Of a stretch of 64,000 nucleotides of DNA, positions 1-7,418 are shown piece after piece. Made by a program: the position numbers and the translations under genes. Under the pieces are notes generated by a model. The model was not told the origin of the DNA, searched no databases, and saw only the letters and a program-made list of their open reading frames with translations. Numbering within the stretch: position 1 is the first letter of the stretch; each line of letters opens with the position of its first letter. This DNA is from Sphingomonas sp. NFR04 (GTDB lineage Bacteria > Pseudomonadota > Alphaproteobacteria > Sphingomonadales > Sphingomonadaceae). Location of the stretch: assembly GCF_900114095.1 (NCBI RefSeq), contig NZ_FORV01000001.1, positions 248,001 to 312,000 of the forward strand, given 5' to 3'.

Positions 1-349
1 TGAGGCCGCGGACGGTGATCGCCGGCTGGGTGCGGTGGTCGAAGTCCGTCGCGCCTTCGCCGTAGCGGCGCTGGATCTGCACGCCGGTGATGCGCTGCAG
101 TGCCTCGGTGGTGTTGGCATCGGGCAGCTTGCCGATATCCTGCGCCTGGACCGAATCGACGATCTGATCGGCATTGCGCTTCAGCGCCGCAGCCGAGCGC
201 AGGCTCTCGCGCACGCCGGTGACGACGATATCGTCCCCGCTGCCGCCCGCCGGCGCGCCGTCCTGGGCGAAGGCCGGCGCGCCCCCCCCGGCGATCGCGA
301 GGGCGAGCGCCGAGACGCCGAGCAACGAAGTACGATGGTGCATTCTCAT
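1..349 (-). CDS. TonB-dependent receptor, N-terminal part (gene runs off the left edge)
   Basis: The visible 116 codons give the signal peptide, TonB-box region and first part of the plug domain of an outer-membrane TonB-dependent receptor. The reading is MRMHHRTSLLGVSALALAIA, then an Ala-rich cleavage region ending AFAQ, then DDIVVTGVRESLRSAAALK, then DIGKLPDANTTEALQRITGV. These strings are typical of sphingomonad and Caulobacter glycan receptors. The ATG at 349 is preceded by GGAGG with a 6-base gap, which decides the start over the ATG at 343. The gene diverges from the GntR regulator, and the GH27-GH30 enzymes follow that, so uptake of an oligosaccharide released by those enzymes is the likely role (inference). 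A run of eight G residues lies inside the signal-peptide codons. The barrel lies outside the window, so the substrate cannot be judged. Confidence 0.9.
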   Translation of the reverse strand, partial: MRMHHRTSLLGVSALALAIAGGGAPAFAQDGAPAGGSGDDIVVTGVRESLRSAAALKRNADQIVDSVQAQDIGKLPDANTTEALQRITGVQIQRRYGEGATDFDHRTQPAITVRGL

Positions 350-408
350 GAAAAACCTCCCCAAATGCGCTGGTCCGAAATGCCGCATCTCCGCGCGGTG
401 CCGACCAG

Positions 409-445
409 TTGTCCGACAACATATCCTGTCGTATTTGTAAGACAA
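409..445 (-). promoter_or_regulatory. Promoter of the TonB receptor with two FadR-type operators
   Basis: Two 11-bp sites, TTGTCCGACAA (409-419, perfect inverted repeat) and TTGTAAGACAA (435-445), both fit the FadR-subfamily consensus TNGTNNNACNA. On the minus strand a -35 TTGTCT (445-440) and a -10 TATGTT (423-418), 16 bases apart, form a plausible promoter. One operator lies on the -35 and the other touches the -10, an arrangement expected for repression. The sites also lie upstream of the GntR gene, so autoregulation is possible. The motif match is seen; binding is inferred. Confidence 0.65.
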
Positions 446-526
446 GTGCTTTTCGTAGGGCAGGATTGGGGCTGGCGCAGCGCCTGAACTGCCTCCAAAA
501 TCGTCCCATCACACGGGGGCAAACCA

Positions 527-1234
527 TTGACGGAACAGCGAAAGCGCAACCCAGCGCACCAATCGATTGCACGCGAGATCGGCATTGCCATTGCGACGGG
601 CCGATATCTGCCGGGCGTGATTCTCCCCGGCGAACTCGATCTCGCCGAGTCGCGCGGCGTGTCGCGCAGCGTTGTGCGCGAAGCGCTGCGCATGCTTGCG
701 GCAAAGGGGTTGATCGAAAGCCGTCCCAAGGCAGGCACGCGGGTGCGGGCGCGGGCGGACTGGAACCTGCTCGATCCCGATCTGCTCGCCTGGATGTTCG
801 AAGGCGAGCCACCCATGGCGTTCGTGGAAAGCCTGTTTCAACTCCGCATGATCGTTGAACCTGCCGCTGCCGAGCTGGCGGCACGCCTGCGCTCGAGCCG
901 GCACGTCGGCCGGCTGGGCCATGCGATGGAGGTGATGGAGGAAGAAGGCTTGTCGAGCCCCGAGGGCCAAGCGGCGGACCAGCAGTTCCACAACATCATC
1001 CTGGAGGCGACGGCCAATGATCTGCTGATCAGCCTGTCCGGCAGCATCGGGGCGGCGGTGCGCGCGACGACGCTGTTCAAGCACCGAAAGGCCAAGCAGC
1101 TGCGCGATTCGATCCCACTGCACCGCGACCTGTTCGCAGCGATCACCGACGGCGATCCGGCGGCCGCACGGGCGGCCACGATCACGCTGATTCTCCAAGC
1201 GCAGGAAGATACGGAATCGTCGCTGAAAGGGTAA
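527..1234 (+). CDS. GntR/FadR-family transcriptional regulator
   Basis: A 235-residue DNA-binding regulator of the FadR (FCD) subfamily. Residues about 10-75 form the winged helix-turn-helix, with ILPGELDLAESRGVSRSVVR followed by EALRMLAAKGLIESRPKAGT. Residues about 90-225 form the all-helical FCD ligand domain, with the usual metal-ligand histidines suggested by DQQFHNIILEATAN and IPLHRDLFAAI. The start is the TTG at 527, after a GGGGG run; no ATG lies close by. Regulators of this group often respond to sugar acids or sugars. Position between a TonB receptor and glycoside hydrolases, together with three matching operators in this locus, makes it the probable local repressor. The ligand is unknown. 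Confidence 0.88.
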   Translation: MTEQRKRNPAHQSIAREIGIAIATGRYLPGVILPGELDLAESRGVSRSVVREALRMLAAKGLIESRPKAGTRVRARADWNLLDPDLLAWMFEGEPPMAFVESLFQLRMIVEPAAAELAARLRSSRHVGRLGHAMEVMEEEGLSSPEGQAADQQFHNIILEATANDLLISLSGSIGAAVRATTLFKHRKAKQLRDSIPLHRDLFAAITDGDPAAARAATITLILQAQEDTESSLKG

Positions 1235-1244
1235 AGGGCAAGCG

Positions 1245-1279
1245 TTGACGTCATCCTCGGCTCATTTATAGTCAGACAA
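1245..1279 (+). promoter_or_regulatory. Promoter and FadR-type operator of the GH27-GH30 operon
   Basis: A -35 TTGACG (1245-1250) and a -10 TATAGT (1267-1272) are separated by 16 bases. The 11-bp site TAGTCAGACAA (1269-1279) fits TNGTNNNACNA and overlaps the -10 box, the same geometry as the operator at the TonB receptor promoter. This suggests that the adjacent GntR protein represses both units until an inducer appears. Repression is inferred. Confidence 0.65.
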
Positions 1280-1297
1280 AACAACAGGGAGACGCCG

Positions 1298-2665
1298 ATG
1301 CCTGACACGATCGTACGCAAAGGAGAGATCGGTCGGCGCGGCATATTGAAGGGTGCCGCACTTATGGGCGGCCTCGCGGCAGGTCCCCGCGCGACTGCCG
1401 CGGCAAAGGCCCCGCTGCTCGCCCCCACCCCGCCGATGGGCTGGAACAGCTGGAACAGCTTCGCCACGACGATCACCGAGGCCCAGGCGCTGGAGACCGC
1501 GGCGATCCAGGCGCGCGAGCTGCTCCCCTTCGGCTATGACGTGTTCACCATCGACATCCAGTGGTACGAGCCCGAGGCGAGCAGCTACACCTACAATGCC
1601 AAGCCCGTGCCGACGCTGGACGGGCATGGCCGCCTCCTACCCGCGCCCAACCGCTTCCCCTCGGCCGCGAACGGCAAGGGCTTCGCGCCGATCGCCGCCA
1701 AGGTCCACGCGCTCGGCATGAAGTTCGGCGTGCACCTGATGCGCGGGATTCCCCGGCTGGCGGTGGAGCGCAACCTGCCGGTGCTCGGCACGAGCGGCGT
1801 CCGCGCCGCCGACATTGCCGACATCACGAGCATCTGCCCGTGGAACCCGGACATGTACGGCGTCGACATGCGCAAGCCCGGTGCGCAGGCCTATTATAAC
1901 AGCGTCTTCGCGCTGCTCGCGTCCTGGGGCGTCGACTTCGTCAAGATGGACGACATGAGCCGCCCCTATGACGCGCATTCGCCCGAGATCGAGGCCGCGG
2001 CTAAGGCGATCCATGCGAGCGGCCGCCCGATCCTGCTGAGCCTCTCGCCGGGGGAAACGCCGGTGCCGCGCGCCGCCCACGTCGCCCGGCACGCGCAGAT
2101 GTGGCGCATCTCCGACGACTTCTGGGACGACTGGAAGATGCTCGAGGCCCAGTTCACCCGCCTGGAGAATTGGAGCCCGCACACGCGCCCCGGCGCCTGG
2201 CCCGATGCCGACATGCTGCCGCTCGGCCGCCTCGCGCTCGGCCAGCGCGACACCAAGTTCACGCCCGACGAGCAGCGCACGCTGATGACCTTGTGGTCGA
2301 TCGCCCGCTCGCCGCTGATCATGGGCGGCGACCTGCGGCATCTCGACGCCCCCACCCGCGCACTGCTCACCAACCGCGAGGTGCTCGCCGTCAACCAGGC
2401 GAGCAGCGAGAACCGCCCCTGGTTCGTCGCCGATGATCGCCGCGTCTGGACCGCCCGTGCGGCCAAGGGCGGCCATTATGTCGCGCTGTTCAACACCGGC
2501 GACAAGCCGGGCGAGGCGGCGTTCGACCTGCGGCTGCTCGGCCTGTCGGGCAAGGTGCAGGTGCGCAACCTGTGGGAGGGCAAGGACGAAGGCCCCGGCC
2601 CGCTCCGCCTCGCCCGCACGCTGCCGCCCCATGGTGCCGCCCTCTACCGAGTAATCCCCGCATGA
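1298..2665 (+). CDS. Glycoside hydrolase family 27, probable alpha-galactosidase
   Basis: A 455-residue exported glycosidase of clan GH-D. The N-terminus has a Tat-like signal (GRRGILKGAALMGGLAAGP, twin Arg followed by a hydrophobic stretch). The barrel begins with the family signature TPPMGWNSWNSF near residue 45. The likely nucleophile is Asp218 in DFVKMDDMSRP. The likely acid/base is Asp274 in MWRISDDFWDDW. A beta-sandwich C-terminal domain fills about residues 360-455. Substrates of the family are terminal alpha-galactosides, less often alpha-N-acetylgalactosaminides or beta-arabinopyranosides. It has a good AGGGAG ribosome site and overlaps the next gene by 4 bases (ATGA), so the two are translationally coupled. 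A TonB receptor and a GntR regulator lie upstream. Confidence 0.9.
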   Translation: MPDTIVRKGEIGRRGILKGAALMGGLAAGPRATAAAKAPLLAPTPPMGWNSWNSFATTITEAQALETAAIQARELLPFGYDVFTIDIQWYEPEASSYTYNAKPVPTLDGHGRLLPAPNRFPSAANGKGFAPIAAKVHALGMKFGVHLMRGIPRLAVERNLPVLGTSGVRAADIADITSICPWNPDMYGVDMRKPGAQAYYNSVFALLASWGVDFVKMDDMSRPYDAHSPEIEAAAKAIHASGRPILLSLSPGETPVPRAAHVARHAQMWRISDDFWDDWKMLEAQFTRLENWSPHTRPGAWPDADMLPLGRLALGQRDTKFTPDEQRTLMTLWSIARSPLIMGGDLRHLDAPTRALLTNREVLAVNQASSENRPWFVADDRRVWTARAAKGGHYVALFNTGDKPGEAAFDLRLLGLSGKVQVRNLWEGKDEGPGPLRLARTLPPHGAALYRVIPA

Positions 2666-4143
2666 TCCGCACCTTTGCCCTCTCGCTGCTGCTCGCAGCC
2701 TCCCCCGCCGCGCTCGCCCAAACCAGCGCCCCGCCCCCCGCCGCCGAGCCTGCGGTGACGCTGACGCTGCGACCCGATCTCCAGCGCCCCGGCCAGCCCT
2801 TCGAGGGCTGGGGCACGGCGCTCGCCTGGTTCGCGCACGTCACCGGCGGCTACCCCGATCCGGTGCGCGAGAAGCTGGCCGACCTGTTCTACGGGCCGCA
2901 GGGGCTCGGCTGGACGATCGCGCGCTACAATATCGGCGGCGGCGACGCGCCCGAGACGGCGCCCTATCTCCGCCCCGGCGCCGATGTGCCCGGCTTCTGG
3001 CGCCGCCCGGCGGGGGCGACCGGCACCGACTGGTGGAACCCGGCCGATCCGGCGATGTGGGACTGGTCGGCCGACGCCAACCAGCGCTGGTGGCTGGACG
3101 CGATCAAGCGCCGGGTGAAGAAGCCGATCTTCGAGGCCTTTTCCAACTCGCCGCCCTGGTTCATGACCGTCAGCGGCAAGGTCTCGGGCGCCGAGAAGGG
3201 CACCGATGACAATCTCCGCCCCGGCCAGGAGGCGCGCTTCGCCGAGTATCTGGCGACCGTGGTGGACAGGCTGCAACAGGCCCATGGCATCAGCTTCCGC
3301 ACGCTGTCGCCGGTCAACGAGCCGAACACCGATTACTGGTTCGCGAAGAACACCCAGGAAGGCGCGCACTGGAGCCCTGCGCGCCAGGCGATGATGATCG
3401 ACGCCTCGGACCGCGCGCTCAAGGCGCATGGGCTGAAGACGGTGATCGCCGCGCCGGACGAGACCAACTCGCACCTCTTCGTCCGCGACTGGGAGGGTTA
3501 TCCGGCGGCGACGCGCGCGCGGATCGGCCAGCTCAACGTCCACAGCTACGGCACCGTCCACCAGACCGCGGTGCGCGACATCGCCCGCGCACATGGCATC
3601 CGGCTGTGGATGAGCGAGAACGACACCCCGCTCGACAAGGATCCCGAAAGCTTCGACGGCATGGCGAGCCCACTCGCCTTTGCCGAGCATGTCGTCCACG
3701 ATCTCAAGCGGCTGGAGCCGGTCGCCTGGGTGTTCTGGCAGGCCGTCGAGCGGCAGAGCAGCGACAAAGGCGACGGCACCGCGGGCGGCAGCAACTGGGG
3801 CATCGTCAAGATGGCGTACACGCCCGCGAGCGCCGAGCATCCCTTCCACGTCACCCGCAAATATTGGGCGATGGCACAGTTCAGCCGCTATATCCGGCCC
3901 GGCTATCGGCTCGTGCCGGTGGACGATGCCGACACGGTGGGCGCGGTGTCGCCGGACGGGAAGCGGCTGGTGCTGGTCCACGTCAATGGCGGCGTGGTGC
4001 CGCGGCGGCTGACGCTCGGCGTGCCGGGCGCGCGGGTGGTGGAGCGGGTCGTCACCGATGCCACGCGCGACGCCGCGGCGGTATCGGTGGAAGCGCTCGG
4101 GGAGCCCGAAGCGATCACCACGCTCGTCATCGCGCTGCGCTGA
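2662..4143 (+). CDS. Glycoside hydrolase family 30, endo-beta-1,6-galactanase-like
   Basis: A 493-residue secreted hydrolase with a Sec signal ending AALAQ near residue 20. The mature enzyme opens with FEGWGTALAWFAHVTGGYPD, a pattern I associate with the GH30 branch holding endo-beta-1,6-galactanases. The barrel carries acid/base Glu220 in LSPVNEPNTDYW and nucleophile Glu319 in RLWMSENDT, the standard clan GH-A pair, and a C-terminal beta-sandwich follows from about residue 410. The start at 2662 overlaps the GH27 stop; an upstream in-frame ATG lies inside GH27 and is unlikely. With the GH27 enzyme it could trim type II arabinogalactan side chains. Other GH30 activities (glucosylceramidase, beta-xylanase, fucosidase) cannot be excluded by eye. 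Confidence 0.85.
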   Translation: MIRTFALSLLLAASPAALAQTSAPPPAAEPAVTLTLRPDLQRPGQPFEGWGTALAWFAHVTGGYPDPVREKLADLFYGPQGLGWTIARYNIGGGDAPETAPYLRPGADVPGFWRRPAGATGTDWWNPADPAMWDWSADANQRWWLDAIKRRVKKPIFEAFSNSPPWFMTVSGKVSGAEKGTDDNLRPGQEARFAEYLATVVDRLQQAHGISFRTLSPVNEPNTDYWFAKNTQEGAHWSPARQAMMIDASDRALKAHGLKTVIAAPDETNSHLFVRDWEGYPAATRARIGQLNVHSYGTVHQTAVRDIARAHGIRLWMSENDTPLDKDPESFDGMASPLAFAEHVVHDLKRLEPVAWVFWQAVERQSSDKGDGTAGGSNWGIVKMAYTPASAEHPFHVTRKYWAMAQFSRYIRPGYRLVPVDDADTVGAVSPDGKRLVLVHVNGGVVPRRLTLGVPGARVVERVVTDATRDAAAVSVEALGEPEAITTLVIALR

Positions 4144-4151
4144 ACCAAGAA

Positions 4152-4290
4152 ACCCTCCCCCTGAGGGGGAGGGGGACCGCCGCCGAAGGCGGTGGTGGAG
4201 GGGTGTCCCGGCTGGCCGAGCGTCCGACACACCAGCGTCTACACCCCTCCGTCGCGCTCCGCGCGCCACCTCCCCTTTCAGGGGTGGATT
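4152..4290. repeat. G+C-rich inverted repeat element (CCTCCCC family)
   Basis: Facing CCTCCCC/GGGGAGG hairpins at both ends enclose a central stretch with CACCCCTCCGTCGC. The same design recurs at 10651-10784, 34367-34484 and 34586-34703, always between genes. It resembles REP/REPIN-type elements. No transposase of the REP-associated type is present in the window. Confidence 0.75.
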
Positions 4291-4300
4291 TGAGTAGAAA

Positions 4301-4332
4301 GAAAAAGGGCCGGAACTTCCGTTCCGGCCCTT
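4301..4332 (-). terminator. Rho-independent terminator of tig
   Basis: A perfect 12-bp stem, AAGGGCCGGAAC paired with GTTCCGGCCCTT, has a 4-base loop. Read on the minus strand it is followed by a TTTTTC tract. It begins 6 bases past the tig stop codon. Confidence 0.9.
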
Positions 4333-4338
4333 CTCAAA

Positions 4339-5964
4339 TCACTCTGCGTCGGCCTTCTTCTTGGCCGCTGCCTTTTTCGGCTTCGGCGCGGCTTCCTCGC
4401 CCTCGCCTTCGGCCGCCTTCGGCGCCTTCTTGGTCGCCGCCTTCTTCACCGGCTCGGCCTCGACCAGCGCATCGCCCTCGGCGGCCGGAGCCTCCTCGGC
4501 CTTGGCCTTCTTGGCAGCCGGCTTCTTGGCGGGCTTTTCTTCACCGGCCTCGTCCGAAGCGTCGGCCTTCTTGGCGGCCTTCTTCTTCGGCTTGTGGTTG
4601 TCGTGATCGTGGACATGGGTGCCCGACGAGAAGCCGTCTTCGCTCTCGATCGCGGCTTCCAGCTCTTCCTTGGTCACTTCGCGATCGGTGATCTCGGCCT
4701 TGTCGAACAGGAAGTCGACGACCTTGTCCTCGAAGAGCGGCGCGCGCAGCTGGGCAGCCGCCATCGGCTCCTGCTGGACATACTGGATGAAGCGCTGGCG
4801 ATCCTGCGGGCCGTACTGCTGCGCGGCCTGCGCGATCAGGCGGTTCATTTCCTGCGCGGTCACTTCGACGCCGTTGGCGGTACCGATCTCGCTGAGCAGC
4901 AGGCCCAGGCGCACGCGGCGCTCGGCGATCGCGCGATACTCGTCGCGCTCGCTCTCGAGCTCGGCAAGCGCGGCGGCCGGATCTTCCTCATGCTCGGTCT
5001 CGTGGACGAGCTGGTGCCAGATCTGGTCGAACTCGGCTTCCACCATCGACGGCGGGACCGGGAAGTCGTGGCCGGCGGCGAGCTGGTCGAGCAGCTTGCG
5101 CTTCATGTGCGTGCGGGTCAGGCCGTTGAGCTGCTGCTCGATCTGGCCCTTCAGCAGGCCGGTCAGCTGCTCCAGGTCCTGGAGGCCGAACGCCTTCGCC
5201 ATGTCGTCGTCGATCACGGTCTCGCCGGCGGTCTGCACCGCGGTGATCTTGACGTCGAAGGTCGCGGCCTTGCCGGCCAGATCCTTGGCGCCGTAATCGT
5301 CCGGGAAGGTGACGTTGAGCTGCTTCTCGTCGCCGACCTTTACGCCTTCGAGCTGCTCCTCGAAGCCCGGGATCAGGCGGCCCGAGCCGAGCTCGACGGC
5401 CATGCCCTCGCCGGTACCGCCGTCGAAGGCAACGCCGTCGACCTTGCCGACGAAGTCCATCACGACCTGGTCACCCTTGGTCGCGGCATGGCCCTCGGCG
5501 GCATCGTCCCAGCGCTTCTGCTGGTCGGCGAGCTGCTTGAGCTGCTCCTGGACTTCCGAATCCTGCACCGGCACCGTCAGGCGCTCGAGCTTCAGGCCTT
5601 CGATCGAGGGCGTCGGAACGTCGGGGAGCACTTCGAGCTCGACCTTCACTTCCGCGTCGCCTCCGGGGGCATATTCGCCCTCGAGGCTCACCGACGGCTG
5701 CATCGCCGGGCGCAGCTTGTGATCGGCGATCAGCTGCTGGATGCCTTCCTGGATCGAGCTGTTGAGCGCGTCCTGCGTCAGGGCCTCGCCGTGCATCTTG
5801 CGGACCAGGTTGATCGGCACCTTGCCGGGGCGGAAGCCGGGCATGCGAATCTGCGGAGCGACCCGCTTGACCTCGGCATCGACCTTCGAGTCGATGTCCT
5901 GGGCGGTGATCTTCAGCGTGAAGGCGCGCTTCAGGCCCTCGTTCAACGTCTCGACAGTCTGCAT
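4339..5964 (-). CDS. tig: Trigger factor (ribosome-associated chaperone and prolyl isomerase) with a long basic tail
   Basis: A 541-residue trigger factor. Residues 1-150 are the ribosome-binding domain, with the binding loop read as GFRPGKVPINLVRK. Residues about 160-245 are the FKBP-type isomerase domain (GDQVVMDFVGKVDGVAFDGG). The remainder to about 440 is the helical chaperone domain. It departs from the usual 430-450 residues by a C-terminal extension of roughly 100 residues, starting at HVHDHDNHK and made of Lys/Ala/Glu/Pro repeats such as KKAAKKADAS and PKPKKAAAKKKADAE. I chose the ATG at 5964 (MQTVETLNEG) over the GTG at 5970 because it matches family N-termini. It lies downstream of tRNA-Leu on the same strand with no obvious terminator between. 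Confidence 0.95.
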   Translation of the reverse strand: MQTVETLNEGLKRAFTLKITAQDIDSKVDAEVKRVAPQIRMPGFRPGKVPINLVRKMHGEALTQDALNSSIQEGIQQLIADHKLRPAMQPSVSLEGEYAPGGDAEVKVELEVLPDVPTPSIEGLKLERLTVPVQDSEVQEQLKQLADQQKRWDDAAEGHAATKGDQVVMDFVGKVDGVAFDGGTGEGMAVELGSGRLIPGFEEQLEGVKVGDEKQLNVTFPDDYGAKDLAGKAATFDVKITAVQTAGETVIDDDMAKAFGLQDLEQLTGLLKGQIEQQLNGLTRTHMKRKLLDQLAAGHDFPVPPSMVEAEFDQIWHQLVHETEHEEDPAAALAELESERDEYRAIAERRVRLGLLLSEIGTANGVEVTAQEMNRLIAQAAQQYGPQDRQRFIQYVQQEPMAAAQLRAPLFEDKVVDFLFDKAEITDREVTKEELEAAIESEDGFSSGTHVHDHDNHKPKKKAAKKADASDEAGEEKPAKKPAAKKAKAEEAPAAEGDALVEAEPVKKAATKKAPKAAEGEGEEAAPKPKKAAAKKKADAE

Positions 5965-6022
5965 TCTCACGCTTTCTCAAAGAATCGGAATTGCGGTGTA
6001 CCACACAACAGCCGCGAGGGAC

Positions 6023-6107
6023 TGGTGCGGGCGAAGGGAGTCGAACCCCCACATCTTTCGATACTGGAACCTAAATCCAGCGCGTCTACCAGTTCCGCCA
6101 CGCCCGC
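6023..6107 (-). tRNA. tRNA-Leu (anticodon TAG)
   Basis: Read on the minus strand, the acceptor arms GCGGGCG and CGCCCGC pair over 7 bp and CCA is encoded at 6025-6023. The anticodon arm is CTGGA-TTTAGGT-TCCAG, giving anticodon TAG, which decodes CUN leucine codons. A long variable arm and the T-arm GGGGGTTCGACTCCC are present, as expected for a class II tRNA. The length is 85 bases including CCA. Confidence 0.97.
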
Positions 6108-6131
6108 AGGGGACACCGCCGGTCGGCGGGC

Positions 6132-6159
6132 TCTATAGCAGTCATGGGGTTCGGGGCAA
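6132..6159 (-). promoter_or_regulatory. Promoter of tRNA-Leu, possibly reading through into tig
   Basis: On the minus strand, TTGCCC (6159-6154) and TATAGA (6137-6132) are separated by 16 bases. The -10 ends 25 bases before the tRNA 5' end, as expected for a sigma-70-type promoter of a tRNA. Confidence 0.6.
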
Positions 6160-6219
6160 GTACGAAGCAACGATTGGGCGTCGCAACGCGTTGGGGCTGA
6201 AACGAACAGGAGATGTCCC

Positions 6220-6402
6220 ATGCCGGTAGAGCCCCCCATCCAGCCTACCACGCCGCCGCCCGAAGCGCCGGCGCCCAACCCCGGCCAGCCCGGCGGCCCG
6301 CCGCCCGAGATCGCTCCGCCGGGGCCCGACATCGACGTGCCGGCGCCCGACACGACGCCGAGCATCGATCCGGGCATCACCCCCGGCCAGCCCGTCGCCT
6401 GA
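6220..6402 (+). CDS. Small proline-rich protein, unknown function
   Basis: A 60-residue product that is about one-third proline, with patches such as TTPPPEAPAPNPGQPGGPPP and DTTPSIDPGITPGQ. It has no membrane segment, signal peptide or cysteine, so it is probably disordered. The ORF is credible because a strong AGGAG sits 6 bases before the ATG and a second small ORF with its own AGGAG follows 16 bases after the stop. Both face away from tRNA-Leu. I do not recognise the family. Confidence 0.6.
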   Translation: MPVEPPIQPTTPPPEAPAPNPGQPGGPPPEIAPPGPDIDVPAPDTTPSIDPGITPGQPVA

Positions 6403-6418
6403 ACCAGGAGAACCTCCC

Positions 6419-6610
6419 ATGCCCAATATCAGCAACGACGATCGCGAAGATCCGCGCTCCGACATCCAGCAGGCGGTGGAAGCCCGCTCCGACGCCGCCG
6501 ATGCCGCGGCCAAGGACGGCACACCGCTCACCAAGGCGGTGCCGCTGGGTGCAGGCGGCGAGAACGGTGCCGACGGCGTCGTGAAGAACCAGGACCTCAA
6601 CCAGCAATAA
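6419..6610 (+). CDS. Small acidic hydrophilic protein, unknown function
   Basis: A 63-residue, highly polar, Asp/Ala/Gly-rich product starting MPNISNDDREDPRSDIQQAV and ending VVKNQDLNQQ. It has no hydrophobic segment, no cysteine and no aromatic residues. A clear AGGAG lies 8 bases upstream of the start, and the gene directly follows the proline-rich ORF, so the two form a two-gene unit. The composition resembles small stress-associated disordered proteins, but no family can be named. Confidence 0.6.
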   Translation: MPNISNDDREDPRSDIQQAVEARSDAADAAAKDGTPLTKAVPLGAGGENGADGVVKNQDLNQQ

Positions 6611-6692
6611 CCCCCTCCCCCAAATCTGCGATGGCAGCGGCCCGACCCCAGCATGGTAGAGCCGCTGTCGTCCTTTGGAGATGCATGCCGCG

Positions 6693-7412
6693 ATGATCGA
6701 ACGCCACCTGCTCAAGCTCCGACTCCGCGACACGATCGACGCGGCCGAAGAGGCTGCGCTGCGCGGGACGATCGTCGATACGGTCACCCATGCCGCCGGT
6801 CGCACCATCGTCCGCGCGGGGGAGGAGCTGAACTATTCCACCCTGCTGCTCGACGGCCTGATCGGCCGGTACAAGGACCTGAAGAACGGTCAGCGGCAGA
6901 TCACCCATGTCCATGTCGCCGGCGATTTCGCCGATCTGCATGGCTTCACGCTCAAGCGACTCGACCATTCGCTGCTGGCGCTGACGCCCTGCACGATCGC
7001 GCGGGCCTCGCACACGCGGCTCCGCGAGATCACCGAGACGTTGCCGCACCTCACCAGGATCATGTGGTTCTCGACCAATGTCGATGCGGCGATCCATCGG
7101 GAGTGGGAAGTGTCACTCGGCCGCCGATCGGCGATCCAGCGCGCCGCGCACTTCTTTTGCGAATTGCATGTCCGGTTAGGCGTTGTGGGGCTTGCAGAAG
7201 AGAACGGGTACCGGCTGGCGATCAGCCAAGCCGAGCTCGCTGAGTGCCTCGGTCTTACCCCGGTGCATGTGAACCGCGTGCTGCGCGAATTGCGCGAGCG
7301 CGGGCTGGTGGAGTTCCGCAACGGCCGCGTCGCGTTCCAGGACCTGCCCGGCCTGAAGCGGCTCGCCGAGTTCGATCCGGGGTATCTCTATCTCGATCCC
7401 CACCCGCTCTGA
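6693..7412 (+). CDS. Crp/Fnr-family transcriptional regulator
   Basis: A 239-residue regulator. Residues about 25-120 read as a cyclic-nucleotide-type beta-roll (AAGRTIVRAGEELNYSTLLL, then HVHVAGDFADLHGFTLK). A long dimer helix follows, then a winged helix-turn-helix near residues 165-215 with the recognition part LAECLGLTPVHVNRVLRELR. It lacks the N-terminal cysteine cluster of oxygen-sensing Fnr, unlike the second family member at 38562-39296. Proteins of this shape are common in sphingomonads and poorly characterised. I chose the ATG at 6693; the ATG at 6681 abuts its GGAG and is less likely. It converges with the cyclophilin gene. Confidence 0.85.
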   Translation: MIERHLLKLRLRDTIDAAEEAALRGTIVDTVTHAAGRTIVRAGEELNYSTLLLDGLIGRYKDLKNGQRQITHVHVAGDFADLHGFTLKRLDHSLLALTPCTIARASHTRLREITETLPHLTRIMWFSTNVDAAIHREWEVSLGRRSAIQRAAHFFCELHVRLGVVGLAEENGYRLAISQAELAECLGLTPVHVNRVLRELRERGLVEFRNGRVAFQDLPGLKRLAEFDPGYLYLDPHPL

Positions 7413-7418
7413 GGCGGA

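Noticed and set aside
5965..5970. GTG start for tig two codons upstream
   Set aside because: The ATG at 5964 gives the conserved N-terminus and needs no extra residues.
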